Part shown: positions 8,043 to 16,299 of the stretch, piece after piece
How the letters are laid out: every line of letters starts with the position of its first letter
Numbering within the stretch: the stretch's first letter is position 1
Assembly (NCBI RefSeq): GCF_010728725.1
Contig: NZ_AP022606.1
Coordinates: forward strand, 4,402,001 to 4,466,000
Length of the DNA stretch: 64,000 nt
Source of the DNA: Mycobacterium branderi
GTDB taxonomy: Bacteria; Actinomycetota; Actinomycetes; Mycobacteriales; Mycobacteriaceae
Direction of reading: 5' to 3'
The notes under the pieces: generated by a model
What the model was told of the DNA's origin: nothing
Databases searched by the model: none
Seen by the model: the letters and a program-made list of their open reading frames with translations, nothing else
Position numbers and translations under genes: made by a program

Positions 8043-9743
8043 ATGGCTGCCCGCCACCACAACCTGAGTTCGTCGATTGCCCGCTGGCATGGCGACGAAC
8101 AGACCGTCGGGCCGCCGCTCGACCCTAGCGAGCTGGTCGCGGTCCGACGCACCCGGCTGTTCGGCGGCGCCGGCACGGTGCTGATGGCGATCGGCGCGCT
8201 GGGGGCCGGGGCGCGGCCGGTGGTCCAGGACCCGTCGTTCGGGGTCCGGCTACTCAACCTGCCGTCGCGGATCCAGACGGTGTCGTTGACGATGACCACC
8301 ACCGGCGCGGTGATGATGGCGCTGGCCTGGCTGATGCTGGGACGTTTCGCGCTCGGCGACCGGCGCATGTCGCGCGGCGAGCTGGACCGCACCCTGTTGC
8401 TGTGGGCGATCCCGCTGTTGGTGGCGCCGCCGATGTACAGCAAGGACGTCTATTCCTATCTGGCGCAAAGCCAGATTTGCCGCGAGGGGCTCGACCCTTA
8501 TCGAGTGGGTCCGGCTCCCGGGCTGGGCCTGGGGCACGTGTTCACGCTGTCGGTGCCCAGCCTGTGGCGCGAAACACCCGCCCCGTACGGGCCCCTGTTC
8601 TTATGGGTGGGACGCGGGATTTCGGCGCTGACCGGGGAAAACCTCGTCGCGGCGGTGCTGTGTCACCGATTGGTCGTGCTGGCCGGCGTGGGCCTGATCG
8701 TGTGGGCAACGCCGCGGCTGGCCCGGCGCTGCGGCGTCGCCGAGGTCAGCGCGCTATGGCTGGGCGCCGCCAACCCGCTGCTGATCATGCATCTGGTCGC
8801 CGGCATCCACAACGAAGCGCTGATGCTCGGGCTGATGCTCACCGGCACCGAATTCGCACTGCGGGGCGTGGACTCCACGCGGCGGCTGATTCCCGAACAT
8901 CGCAGCCGGTGGCGGGAGTGGGTGCCGCTGGCCGAACTGCTGGCCGGCGCGGTCCTGATCACGCTGTCCTCGCAAGTGAAGCTGCCGTCGCTCTTGGCGC
9001 TGGGGTTCGTCACCATGGCGTTGGCCTGCCGCTGGGGCAGCAGCCTGCGGGGCTTGCTGCTGGCGGGCGGGCTGATGGCGAGCTTGGCGCTGGCCGTGAT
9101 GGCACTGGTCGGCTGGGCCAGCCGGCTGGGCTTCGGCTGGATCTTCACCCTCGGTACCGCCAACGTGGTCCGCAGCTGGATGTCGCCCCCGACGCTGCTC
9201 GCGCTGGGAACCGGCCAGGTGGGCATTCTGCTGGGCCTGGGTGATCACACCACTGCCGTGTTGTCGCTGACCCGCGGTATCGGCGTGCTGATCATCGCGG
9301 TGATGGTGTGCTGGCTGCTGTGGGCGGTGTTCCGCGGCCGACTGCATCCGGTCGGCGGGCTCGGCGTCGCGCTCGGCGTCACGGTGCTGCTGTTCCCGGT
9401 GGTGCAGCCGTGGTACTTGTTGTGGGCGATCATCCCGCTGGCAGCGTGGGCCACCCGGGCCGGCTTCCGGATCGCGGCCATCGGCGTCACGATCGTCGTC
9501 GGCGTCTTCGGGCCGACCGCCAACGGCGACCGCTTCGCGCTGTTCCAGATCATCGATGCCACCGTCGCCAGCACGATCATCGTTTTGCTGCTCATCGCCG
9601 CGACCTACACCCGCCTGCCGTGGCGCCAATTGCGCAGCGAGGGCGCCGAACTGCTTCACGACGCGCTGACGCCGGATGTGCTGAGCGACACGAAGACCCG
9701 GCAGCCTGCGCCGGTGCCCGGCGCTTACGCTGAGTCCCCGTGA
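8043..9743 (+). CDS. mptB: Alpha-(1->6)-mannosyltransferase MptB (GT-C membrane protein)
   Basis: 566 residues, integral membrane throughout with about a dozen hydrophobic segments and no signal peptide. A GT-C glycosyltransferase using polyprenyl-phosphate mannose to extend the mannan core of lipomannan and lipoarabinomannan. The early loop contains the segment YSYLAQ followed by PYRVGP and TPAPYGPLF, typical of the MptA/MptB group. Counterpart of Rv1459c. Its stop overlaps the next gene as GTGA, so it is translationally coupled to the ABC transporter pair. It is divergent from sufR across 70 bases. Confidence 0.9.
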   Translation: MAARHHNLSSSIARWHGDEQTVGPPLDPSELVAVRRTRLFGGAGTVLMAIGALGAGARPVVQDPSFGVRLLNLPSRIQTVSLTMTTTGAVMMALAWLMLGRFALGDRRMSRGELDRTLLLWAIPLLVAPPMYSKDVYSYLAQSQICREGLDPYRVGPAPGLGLGHVFTLSVPSLWRETPAPYGPLFLWVGRGISALTGENLVAAVLCHRLVVLAGVGLIVWATPRLARRCGVAEVSALWLGAANPLLIMHLVAGIHNEALMLGLMLTGTEFALRGVDSTRRLIPEHRSRWREWVPLAELLAGAVLITLSSQVKLPSLLALGFVTMALACRWGSSLRGLLLAGGLMASLALAVMALVGWASRLGFGWIFTLGTANVVRSWMSPPTLLALGTGQVGILLGLGDHTTAVLSLTRGIGVLIIAVMVCWLLWAVFRGRLHPVGGLGVALGVTVLLFPVVQPWYLLWAIIPLAAWATRAGFRIAAIGVTIVVGVFGPTANGDRFALFQIIDATVASTIIVLLLIAATYTRLPWRQLRSEGAELLHDALTPDVLSDTKTRQPAPVPGAYAESP

Positions 9744-10672
9744 ACTCGGCCTCCAACGTCCCGGTGCGGTTGCGCGGGGTATCCAAGCAGTACGGGTCGA
9801 CGACCGCCGTGGACGGCTTGGACCTCGAGGTACATGCCGCCGAGGTCTTTGCGCTGCTGGGCCCCAACGGGGCCGGCAAGACGACGACGGTCGAAATGTG
9901 CGAGGGCTTTGTCCGGCCCGATGCCGGCACTATCGAAGTGCTGGGCCTGGACCCGATCACCGACAACGCCCGACTGCGGGAACGCATCGGGGTGATGCTG
10001 CAGGGCGGCGGCGGCTACCCGGCCGCCCGTGCCGGCGAGATGCTCGAGCTGGTGGCCTCCTATGCCGCCGACCCGCTGGATCCGCAGTGGCTGCTGACCA
10101 CGCTGGGCCTTACCGAGGCCGCCCGCACCACCTACCGGCGGCTGTCCGGCGGCCAGCAGCAGCGGCTGGCGCTGGCGTGCGCGCTGGTCGGCCGCCCCGA
10201 GCTGGTGTTCCTCGACGAACCAACCGCGGGCATGGACGCGCACGCCCGGTTGCTGGTGTGGGAGCTGATCGACGCGCTGCGCCGCGACGGCGTCACGGTG
10301 GTGCTGACCACGCACCAGCTCAAGGAGGCCGAGGAACTGGCGGACCGGCTCGTGATCATCGACCACGGGGCGGCCGTCGCCGCCGGAACGCCGACCGAGT
10401 TGATGCGCAGTGGCGCCAAGGACCAGCTGCGGTTCAGCGCGCCTCCCCGGCTCGACCTGTCGTTGCTGATCGCCGCCCTGCCGGAGAACTACCGAGCCAG
10501 CGAGCCGGCCCCCGGCGAGTACCTGGTCGAAGGACCCGTCGACCCGCAGGTGCTGGCCACGGTGACGGCGTGGTGCGCACAAATCGACGTGCTGGCCACC
10601 GACATGCGCGTCGAGCAACGCAGCCTGGAGGACGTGTTCTTGGATCTGACCGGCCGGGAGTTGCGATCATGA
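9740..10672 (+). CDS. ABC transporter ATP-binding protein (drug/lipid exporter type)
   Basis: 310 residues. Walker A is GPNGAGKTT about 45 residues in, the signature LSGGQQQRLALA follows near residue 140, and Walker B is LVFLDEPTAGMD. The C-terminal 80 residues form a DUF4162-like regulatory tail ending in SLEDVFLDLTGRELRS, common in DrrA-type export ATPases. The GTG start overlaps the mptB stop (GTGA) and the gene overlaps its permease as ATGA. Counterpart of Rv1458c. The substrate is unknown; position beside mptB suggests an envelope component, but that is inference. Confidence 0.9.
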   Translation: MNSASNVPVRLRGVSKQYGSTTAVDGLDLEVHAAEVFALLGPNGAGKTTTVEMCEGFVRPDAGTIEVLGLDPITDNARLRERIGVMLQGGGGYPAARAGEMLELVASYAADPLDPQWLLTTLGLTEAARTTYRRLSGGQQQRLALACALVGRPELVFLDEPTAGMDAHARLLVWELIDALRRDGVTVVLTTHQLKEAEELADRLVIIDHGAAVAAGTPTELMRSGAKDQLRFSAPPRLDLSLLIAALPENYRASEPAPGEYLVEGPVDPQVLATVTAWCAQIDVLATDMRVEQRSLEDVFLDLTGRELRS

Positions 10673-11445
10673 GCGAATCGCCTTTTCCCCCAGGAACTTT
10701 CACGCCCAACCCGCGACCCAGCGCGGTGCCGCGGATGCTCGCCGCGCAGTTCAGCCTCGAACTGAAGCTACTGCTGCGCAACGGCGAGCAGTTGCTGCTG
10801 ACCATGTTCATCCCGATCACGCTGCTGGTCGGGCTGACGTTACTGCCGCTGGGCTCCTTCGGCGACAATCGCGCGGCCACCTTTGTGCCCGCGATCATGG
10901 CACTGGCGGTGATCTCCACCGCGTTCACCGGCCAGGCGATCGCGGTTGCGTTCGACCGCCGTTACGGCGCCCTCAAACGGCTCGGCGCCACCGCGCTGCC
11001 GATCTGGGGCATCATCGCGGGCAAATCGCTGGCCGTCGTCACCGTCGTGTTCCTGCAGGCAATCGTCTTGGGGGCCATCGGTTTTGGGTTGGGATGGCGC
11101 CCCGGGCTTGCCGGGCTGGCGCTGGGGGCGGTGATCATCGCACTGGGCACCGCCGGGTTCGCCGCGCTGGGCCTGCTGCTGGGCGGCACCTTGCGCGCCG
11201 AGATCGTGCTGGCGGTCGCCAATCTGCTGTGGTTCGTCTTCGCCGGGTTGGGCGCGTTGACCGTGGAGACCAGCCTGGTGCCGACCGCCGTCAAGTGGGC
11301 CGCGCGGCTCACCCCGTCCGGAGCGCTCACCGAGGCGCTGTCGCAGGCGATGAGCGTGTCGGTCGACTGGTTCGGCGTCGCCGTGCTGGCAGCGTGGGGC
11401 ACGCTGGGCGCATTGGCCGCGCTGCGCTGGTTTCGCTTCACCTGA
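10669..11445 (+). CDS. ABC transporter permease (ABC-2 type)
   Basis: 258 residues from ATG 10669, which overlaps the ATPase stop as ATGA. A short cytoplasmic N-terminus with several prolines is followed by about six transmembrane helices and the ABC-2 permease pattern (FDRRYGALKRLGATALP, then WGIIAGKSLAVV). It forms the membrane channel for the ATPase encoded just upstream. Counterpart of Rv1457c. An earlier reading-frame opening exists but lies within the ATPase gene in another frame. Confidence 0.88.
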   Translation: MSESPFPPGTFTPNPRPSAVPRMLAAQFSLELKLLLRNGEQLLLTMFIPITLLVGLTLLPLGSFGDNRAATFVPAIMALAVISTAFTGQAIAVAFDRRYGALKRLGATALPIWGIIAGKSLAVVTVVFLQAIVLGAIGFGLGWRPGLAGLALGAVIIALGTAGFAALGLLLGGTLRAEIVLAVANLLWFVFAGLGALTVETSLVPTAVKWAARLTPSGALTEALSQAMSVSVDWFGVAVLAAWGTLGALAALRWFRFT

Positions 11446-11477
11446 CGACCTACTACGGCTTGTAGTTCTCGGTCGCT

Positions 11478-11483
11478 TACGAT
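11478..11483 (+). promoter_or_regulatory. -10 hexamer of ctaA (leaderless)
   Basis: TACGAT followed by CGGGTC and then GTG at 11490: hexamer plus six bases plus start codon, nearly identical in sequence to the zwf1 start region. Confidence 0.55.
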
Positions 11484-11489
11484 CGGGTC

Positions 11490-12461
11490 GTGACGACCAC
11501 GACCATGCCCGTCGGCCGCTGGCTGCTGCGGCTGGTGGATCTGCTGCCGCTGCCCAGCGTGCGCGCGCAGCGGGCGATCGCGGCGCTGGTCATCCTGAGC
11601 CAGGGCGGCATCGCCGTCACCGGCGCCATCGTCCGCGTCACGGCGTCCGGACTGGGCTGTCCCACCTGGCCACAGTGCTTCCCGGGCAGCTTCACCCCGG
11701 TCGCCGTCGCCGAAGTGCCGCGAATCCACCAGGCGGTCGAGTTCGGCAACCGCATGGTGACCTTCGCCGTGGTGATCGCCGCGGCGCTGGCGGTGCTCGC
11801 GGTCACCCGGGCGCGCCGCCGCACAGAAGTCCAGGTCTATGCCTGGCTGATGCCCGCCTCGACTGTGGCGCAGGCGGTGATCGGCGGCATCACCGTGCTC
11901 ACCGGCCTGCTGTGGTGGACGGTGGCCATCCATCTGCTGGCGTCGATGACGATGGTGTGGCTGGCCGTGCTGCTCTACGTCAAGATCGGCGAACCCGACA
12001 ACGGCGTGGTCAGCCAGACCGTGGTCAGGCCGCTGCGCGGGCTGACCCTGCTCAGCGCGATCACGCTGGCCGCCGTGCTGGTAACCGGCACGCTGGTGAC
12101 GGCGGCCGGCCCACACGCCGGCGACACCAGCCCGACGCGGATCGTGCCGCGGCTCAAGGTCGAGATCACCACGCTGGTGCACATGCATTCGTCGCTGCTG
12201 GTGGCCTACCTGGCGCTGTTGATCGGGCTGGGTTTCGGGCTACTGGCCGTACACGCTCCCAGGGCCGTGCTGCTGCGGCTGGGTGTGCTGGTGCTGCTGG
12301 TCTGCGGCCAGGGCCTGATCGGCACCGTGCAGTTCTTCACCGGCGTGCCGCCCGCGCTGGTGGCGGTGCACGTCGCAGGCGCCGCCTTGTGCACCGCGGC
12401 CACCGCCGCGCTATGGGCGTCGATGCGAGAGCGGACCCAACCCGAGCCGCTCCAGGGCTGA
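11490..12461 (+). CDS. ctaA: Heme A synthase CtaA (COX15 family)
   Basis: 323 residues with about eight transmembrane segments. CtaA oxidises the C8 methyl of heme O to give heme A for the aa3 cytochrome oxidase. Visible family features are the extracytoplasmic Cys pair in GLGCPTWPQCFPG, the heme-ligand His in IHQAVEFGNR, and further His residues in VHMHSSLL and LVAVHVAG. Counterpart of Rv1456c. Its functional partner ctaB (heme O synthase) lies 7 kb away at 19808, separated by the PPE cassette. Its 3' end overlaps the convergent gene at 12411 by 51 bases. Confidence 0.93.
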   Translation: MTTTTMPVGRWLLRLVDLLPLPSVRAQRAIAALVILSQGGIAVTGAIVRVTASGLGCPTWPQCFPGSFTPVAVAEVPRIHQAVEFGNRMVTFAVVIAAALAVLAVTRARRRTEVQVYAWLMPASTVAQAVIGGITVLTGLLWWTVAIHLLASMTMVWLAVLLYVKIGEPDNGVVSQTVVRPLRGLTLLSAITLAAVLVTGTLVTAAGPHAGDTSPTRIVPRLKVEITTLVHMHSSLLVAYLALLIGLGFGLLAVHAPRAVLLRLGVLVLLVCGQGLIGTVQFFTGVPPALVAVHVAGAALCTAATAALWASMRERTQPEPLQG

Positions 12462-13061
12462 CTCGACGCAGAGCGCGAACTGACGCTGCGCGTCCTGCCG
12501 CGTGGCGTCGTCCAGCAGCTCCCAGCCCAGCGACGGCGCGACCAGATCCAGGGTGGTCAACCGCCTGTCATCGGTGACGTCCGCGCGGGCGTACAGCAAT
12601 TCGTCGGTGCCGATCCCCACGTGTTCGGCGGCGGCCCGCAGCGCCGCATGCCCGACGTCCCACAGCTCGAAGTCGGCGTCGACCGGTCCCCGCGGGCCGA
12701 ATGCGTATGACTGCGTGCCGCCGAAAAAGACCAATGCGGCGGGGCTTTCGGCTTTCGGCTGCGTCGGCACCCCGGCGCGCTCGAGCGCGCGCAGGTACTT
12801 CCGATCGCTGTTCCAGGCGACGACGTCGGGGGCGTTGAGCAGGTTGGTCACCCGCCTGGTCCAGGCCAGAAACTCCTTACCCCGGTCGCCCGGAGCGTCC
12901 CGCAGGATGACCAGGTCGGCCCGCAGCGTGTCGGGGTCGTCCCAGGGGAGCGTCCGGGCGTGCAATCCGCGCGTGCGCAGGGCGGCGATCAGGCCGGCGT
13001 CGTCGCCCGATCCGGCCAGCACGATGCGGGGATGGCGAATATCGGGCCGGGCCAACTTCAT
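12411..13061 (-). CDS. Conserved mycobacterial protein (Rv1455-like)
   Basis: 216 residues from ATG 13061, which has GTGGAG six bases upstream; an in-frame ATG 11 codons earlier would lie over the divergent promoter. Counterpart of Rv1455, function unknown. The protein opens with a Rossmann-like strand-loop (PRIVLAGSGDDAGLIAAL) and continues with a segment NLLNAPDVVAWNSDRKYLRALERAG that resembles ATP-grasp enzymes (a carboxylate-amine ligase fold). No catalytic assignment is possible. It converges on ctaA with a 51-base overlap and is divergent from qor. Confidence 0.8.
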   Translation of the reverse strand: MKLARPDIRHPRIVLAGSGDDAGLIAALRTRGLHARTLPWDDPDTLRADLVILRDAPGDRGKEFLAWTRRVTNLLNAPDVVAWNSDRKYLRALERAGVPTQPKAESPAALVFFGGTQSYAFGPRGPVDADFELWDVGHAALRAAAEHVGIGTDELLYARADVTDDRRLTTLDLVAPSLGWELLDDATRQDAQRQFALCVESALERLGLGPLSHRRP

Positions 13062-13080
13062 GCGCGCTCCACAATTGCGG

Positions 13081-13086
13081 ATCATA
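13081..13086 (-). promoter_or_regulatory. -10 hexamer for the Rv1455-like gene, overlapping the qor promoter
   Basis: TATGAT on the minus strand lies about 20 bases before the ATG at 13061. The complementary strand offers CATAGT just before the qor ATG at 13093. The 31-base gap therefore seems to hold overlapping divergent promoters. Confidence 0.35.
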
Positions 13087-13092
13087 GTGGGC

Positions 13093-14070
13093 ATGCACGC
13101 AATCGAAGTCGCCGAAACCGGCGGACCCGAAGTCCTGCGTTACGTCGACAAACCGCGGCCTTCTCCCGCGGCCGGTGAGGTGTTGATCAAGGCCGAAGCG
13201 ATCGGCGTCAACTTCATCGACACCTATTTCCGGTCTGGGCAATACCCCCGCGAGTTGCCGTTCATCCTGGGCAGCGAGGTGGCCGGCAGGGTGGCCGCAG
13301 TGGGCGACGGCGTGGCGGCGCTCGCGGTCGACGACCGGGTGGTGACCGCCGCCGCGTCGGGTGCCTATGCCGAATTCTGCTCCGCGCCAGCCGATTTAGT
13401 TGCTCAGGTGCCTGCGGCGGTGGATTTCGACGTGGCAGCCTCAGCGCTGCTGAAGGGCATGACCGCGCACTACCTGCTCAAGTCGGTTTATCCGGTGCAG
13501 CCCGGGGACACCGTGCTGGTTCATGCCGGGGCAGGTGGCGTTGGTCTGATTCTGACGCAGTGGGCCACCAGTTTGGGGGTACGGGTGATCACGACGGTGT
13601 CTACGCCGGCCAAGGCCGAGTTGTCCCGGCAAGCCGGCGCCACCGACGTATTGGACTATCCTGGCGACGACGCCGACGAATTCGGCAGGCGGATACGGGA
13701 ATTGACCGACGGCGCAGGTGTGGCCGCGGTGTACGACGGGGTCGGGGCCAGCACTTTCGATGCCAGCCTGGCCAGCCTCGCCGTGCGGGGAACGTTGGCG
13801 CTGTTCGGCGCGGCAAGCGGACCTGTTCCGCCGGTCGATCCGCAGCGGCTCAACGCCGCCGGCTCGGTGTATTTGACCCGGCCGATGCTGGCCCATTTCA
13901 CCCGCACCGCTCAGGAATTCGCTTGGCGCTCAGAGGAGTTGTTCGACGCGATTGCCGCGGGCTCGATCAGCGTGACGGTCAGCGGCCGCTATCCGCTGGC
14001 CGACGCTGCTCAAGCACACCGAGACCTGCAGGGCCGCAAGACCGTCGGCTCGGTCGTGCTAGTGCCCTAG
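13093..14070 (+). CDS. qor: NADPH:quinone oxidoreductase (zeta-crystallin type)
   Basis: 325 residues, medium-chain dehydrogenase/reductase without the zinc site. The NADPH motif is [14 protein letters not shown] and the substrate-side motif [12 protein letters not shown] is typical of quinone reductases. Reduces quinones with NADPH. The ATG at 13093 gives the usual N-terminus ([15 protein letters not shown]). Counterpart of Rv1454c. It converges on the first PPE gene; both stops are read from the same four bases CTAG at 14067-14070. Confidence 0.93.
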   Translation: MHAIEVAETGGPEVLRYVDKPRPSPAAGEVLIKAEAIGVNFIDTYFRSGQYPRELPFILGSEVAGRVAAVGDGVAALAVDDRVVTAAASGAYAEFCSAPADLVAQVPAAVDFDVAASALLKGMTAHYLLKSVYPVQPGDTVLVHAGAGGVGLILTQWATSLGVRVITTVSTPAKAELSRQAGATDVLDYPGDDADEFGRRIRELTDGAGVAAVYDGVGASTFDASLASLAVRGTLALFGAASGPVPPVDPQRLNAAGSVYLTRPMLAHFTRTAQEFAWRSEELFDAIAAGSISVTVSGRYPLADAAQAHRDLQGRKTVGSVVLVP

Positions 14071-15527
14071 CGTGGTTCACTGTCGTGCTCCCAGCTCCCT
14101 GGCAGCATCGGAGTCCTTGGGCCGGCAGCCAACTCATCAATCTCCAGCGTCGTCAACCCCGCGGCCCGCTCGACGGCATCGCTACGCACCGTCCCGGCGA
14201 AACCCAACGGCCCGGCCCCCTGCTCGGAGGCCATCGTCGGGCCGTCCCAGTCCGGGTCGAGCTCGACGTTCATATCCATGTACTTGTCGCCGCTCTCCGA
14301 CTGTCTCGTCCGCCGGCGACGACGCGCCCGCGCCTGCTCCCGCGCCGCCGACCCCGCGGCAGCCGCGGCCGAATCAGACTCCGGCGCCTTGCGTTTCGCA
14401 CTGGAGCTCGCACCGGTACTCATCCCCGACCCGACACCGATACCGGGCGGACCCACCACATAAGGCGGGAAAAACCCAGCCGCACCCGCAGCCGGCGGAG
14501 CGGGCGGTGCCGCCGAACCAGCGGCCGTGCTCACCGTCGCAGTAGCCGCGGGCGCCGGCGCCGTCGCAAAGGTTCCTGCAGGAGCAGCCGCCGTCGGGGC
14601 TACCCCAATTGCCGCCAACACATTCGGGGCCACCGCAACCGGCGCCGGCACCGGCGCGACCGCGGGCTGAGCCGATGCGGCCAATCCCGCCAACCCCGCC
14701 AGGCCGGCGAACGGACCAAGGCCGGCAATGACCAGGCCAAGAGCCGGCCCCATCAGCACCGGGGCGAACTGGAGCACGGTGGAGAGCAGCTGGCTCGCGT
14801 GGAATGCCAGGTCGGCCAGCACCATCGGAAGATCGGTCAGCAGCGCAGCCGGGTTGGTGAGTAGATCGTTCAGCAGAAGCTGACCGTATCGAGCCATCTC
14901 GCCGCCTACATCGATCCACCACTCTGGATCGGTGGGGCTCAGCTCGCCGTCATGAATCCCATCATCGCCGTGGTCATGGCCGCTGTGGTCGTGATCGAGG
15001 ATTTGCGGTGCGGTGGTGGTTTGTGGTGTCGACGCCACTGCGGTGTCCGAGACGGCCTGATAAGTGCTCATCGTGGTGGCGGCCTGAACCCACATCCGCG
15101 CGTAGTCGGCCTCGTTGAGCGCGATCGGAATCGTGTTGATACCAAAGAAATTCGTCGCCACCAACACCGTATGCACCGCATGATTAGCCGCCAACCCGCC
15201 CAGCGTCGGCATCGCCGCCAGCGCGGCGGTATACGCCCCCGCCACACTCTCATGCGCAGCAGCCGCCGCAGCACTGTCAGCACTGGCCTGACTCAGCCAC
15301 GCCAGATACGGCGCATGCGCCCCCACATACGCCTCGGCGGTCGGACCCTCCCACGCCCCGCCATGCACCGACGCCAACAACGCGCTCAGTTCCTCTGCCA
15401 CAGAAGCGTATTCAGAACTCAGCGACGACCACGTACCCGCCGCCGCCAACAACGGCCCCGGCCCCGGACCACTACTGAGCAACGCCGAATGCACCTCCGG
15501 CGGCGATGCCATCCACACCGGCGCCAT
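14067..15527 (-). CDS. PPE family protein, PPE-PPW subgroup, with His/Asp-rich segment
   Basis: 486 residues from ATG 15527. The N-terminal ~170 residues are the PPE domain (SPPEVHS, then the WEG turn [12 protein letters not shown]). The C-terminus has the PPE-PPW motifs GFAGT and PMLPGSW, preceded by a basic stretch RARRRRR. Residues about 177-192 read [16 protein letters not shown], a likely divalent metal-binding segment not present in the other two PPE proteins here. The first 526 bases are a near copy of the PPE gene at 16300. It is coupled to a truncated PE reading frame upstream through TGATG. Probably exported by an ESX system with a PE partner, but its own PE is broken. Confidence 0.9.
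   Translation of the reverse strand: MAPVWMASPPEVHSALLSSGPGPGPLLAAAGTWSSLSSEYASVAEELSALLASVHGGAWEGPTAEAYVGAHAPYLAWLSQASADSAAAAAAHESVAGAYTAALAAMPTLGGLAANHAVHTVLVATNFFGINTIPIALNEADYARMWVQAATTMSTYQAVSDTAVASTPQTTTAPQILDHDHSGHDHGDDGIHDGELSPTDPEWWIDVGGEMARYGQLLLNDLLTNPAALLTDLPMVLADLAFHASQLLSTVLQFAPVLMGPALGLVIAGLGPFAGLAGLAGLAASAQPAVAPVPAPVAVAPNVLAAIGVAPTAAAPAGTFATAPAPAATATVSTAAGSAAPPAPPAAGAAGFFPPYVVGPPGIGVGSGMSTGASSSAKRKAPESDSAAAAAGSAAREQARARRRRRTRQSESGDKYMDMNVELDPDWDGPTMASEQGAGPLGFAGTVRSDAVERAAGLTTLEIDELAAGPRTPMLPGSWEHDSEPR
14951..15001 (-). other. His/Asp-rich coding segment in the first PPE gene
   Basis: Codons for [17 protein letters not shown], with five His and six Asp in 17 residues, placed exactly where the near-identical copy shared with the neighbouring PPE gene ends. 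Such runs commonly bind Zn, Ni or Co; that function is inferred here. Confidence 0.7.
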
Positions 15528-15530
15528 CAC
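15004..15530 (-). repeat. PPE duplication, copy 1 (5' half of PPE gene)
   Basis: Matches 17336-17862 at an offset of 2332 bases with only three mismatches that I can find over about 527 bases, including at third codon positions. The match stops abruptly at the end of the PPE domain. Confidence 0.92.
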
Positions 15531-15616
15531 GATCGGCCGCCGGCGATCGAGCACGACGACAGCGCAGCGGCCGCCCGTCGCGCGGCCAGGATTTCACGCA
15601 CGACGCGCAGCGTCAT
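15527..15616 (-). pseudogene. PE family remnant (internally deleted, 29 codons)
   Basis: A frame starting MTLRVV and ending IAGGRS, that is the first and last pieces of a PE protein joined by a deletion of roughly 220 bases when compared with the intact PE at 17865. It keeps the PE ribosome-binding site (AAAGGAG eight bases before ATG 15616) and its TGA overlaps the next ATG (TGATG), so it could still be translated as a short leader coupling to the PPE. M. tuberculosis annotates a similarly tiny PE27A next to esxR, as I recall, so the truncation may be old and shared. Confidence 0.75.
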
Positions 15617-15709
15617 GCCAGATACTCCTTTCATTGTCTTCATCCCCCGTCGATACTTGCCTCACGGGAGCCGCCAGCTACAGCCGAATCTTGGTCGCTG
15701 ATAGGCTAT

Positions 15710-16000
15710 TTAGCCGCCCCATTTGGCGGCTTCGGCTTGGTCGCGGGCCAGCATCGAGACGGTGTTGGTCTCGTGCGTGCCGGCCATCGCGTGATAGGCC
15801 CGCACCAGATCGGCCATCGCCTGATTCCACTGCACCTGCCACGCCTGATAGGTCATCCCGGTATCGCCCTGCCACGCCGCCGACAACGCCGCCTGCTCGG
15901 ACGCGATATCCGCCCCCAACCCCTGCATCGTGGCCGCATAGGAGGCCATGTCCCCGGCATGCACCAGCATCGCCGGATAGTTGTACATAATCTGCGACAT
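15710..16000 (-). CDS. esxH: ESX-3-type WXG100 protein, EsxH/EsxR-like
   Basis: 96 residues, exactly the length of EsxH (TB10.4), with the WQGD turn of the WXG100 helical hairpin. It forms a 1:1 dimer with the EsxG-like protein and is secreted by ESX-3, a system tied to iron and zinc acquisition. H14, H70, H76 and E77, the residues reported as the zinc site of EsxG-EsxH, are all conserved. The ATG overlaps the esxG stop (TGATG). The local gene order PE-PPE-EsxG-EsxH-PE-PPE resembles the M. tuberculosis PE29-PPE47-esxS-esxR-PE27A-PPE46 group more than the ESX-3 locus itself, so esxR could be the better name. Confidence 0.93.
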   Translation of the reverse strand: MSQIMYNYPAMLVHAGDMASYAATMQGLGADIASEQAALSAAWQGDTGMTYQAWQVQWNQAMADLVRAYHAMAGTHETNTVSMLARDQAEAAKWGG

Positions 16001-16296
16001 CAGAAACCTCCCGTGTACGTCGACGCGGCCGCGGCATCGGCGGCCACATAGGTACCCGCCGCATCACCCAAATTGGCCTGCGCGACATCCAGCAGCGCAT
16101 TCACCTTCGCCGCCACCTCCACAAACCGGGCATGCGCGGCCTGAAACGCCGCCGCCGACTCCCCCACATGAAACGCCTGCGCCGACACCGCCTCCTGCTC
16201 GGCCTGACCGATCGTCGAGCGCATCAACCCCGCCTTAGCCGCAAACGCCGACTGCGACGCCACCAACTGCGGAATATGAGCATCCAACAAACTCAT
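16000..16296 (-). CDS. esxG: ESX-3-type WXG100 partner protein, EsxG/EsxS-like
   Basis: 98 residues, starting [18 protein letters not shown] as in EsxG. The family's WXG is replaced by SAAAF, as is usual for EsxG-type partners. It pairs with the EsxH-like protein, and the C-terminal TYTGGF end is typical. ATG 16296 is chosen over an adjacent GTG because it gives the standard N-terminus; GAGGAAAGGAAG in the PPE 3' end is the ribosome-binding site. It follows the PPE stop by three bases. EsxS is the alternative name. Confidence 0.92.
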   Translation of the reverse strand: MSLLDAHIPQLVASQSAFAAKAGLMRSTIGQAEQEAVSAQAFHVGESAAAFQAAHARFVEVAAKVNALLDVAQANLGDAAGTYVAADAAAASTYTGGF

Positions 16297-16299
16297 CAC

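Noticed and set aside
9898..10668. Upstream extension of the ABC permease frame
   Set aside because: It overlaps the ATPase gene in a different frame and is Arg/Gly/Pro-rich; the ATGA overlap at 10669 is the proper start.
15528..15554. Nine extra residues upstream of the first PPE start
   Set aside because: They lie inside the PE remnant in a different frame; the PPE family start [11 protein letters not shown] is at 15527.
15617..15709. A second Zur box in front of the PE remnant
   Set aside because: The only similar bases (ATGAAGACAATGAAAGG) are not palindromic; this gap looks like a plain intra-operon spacer.
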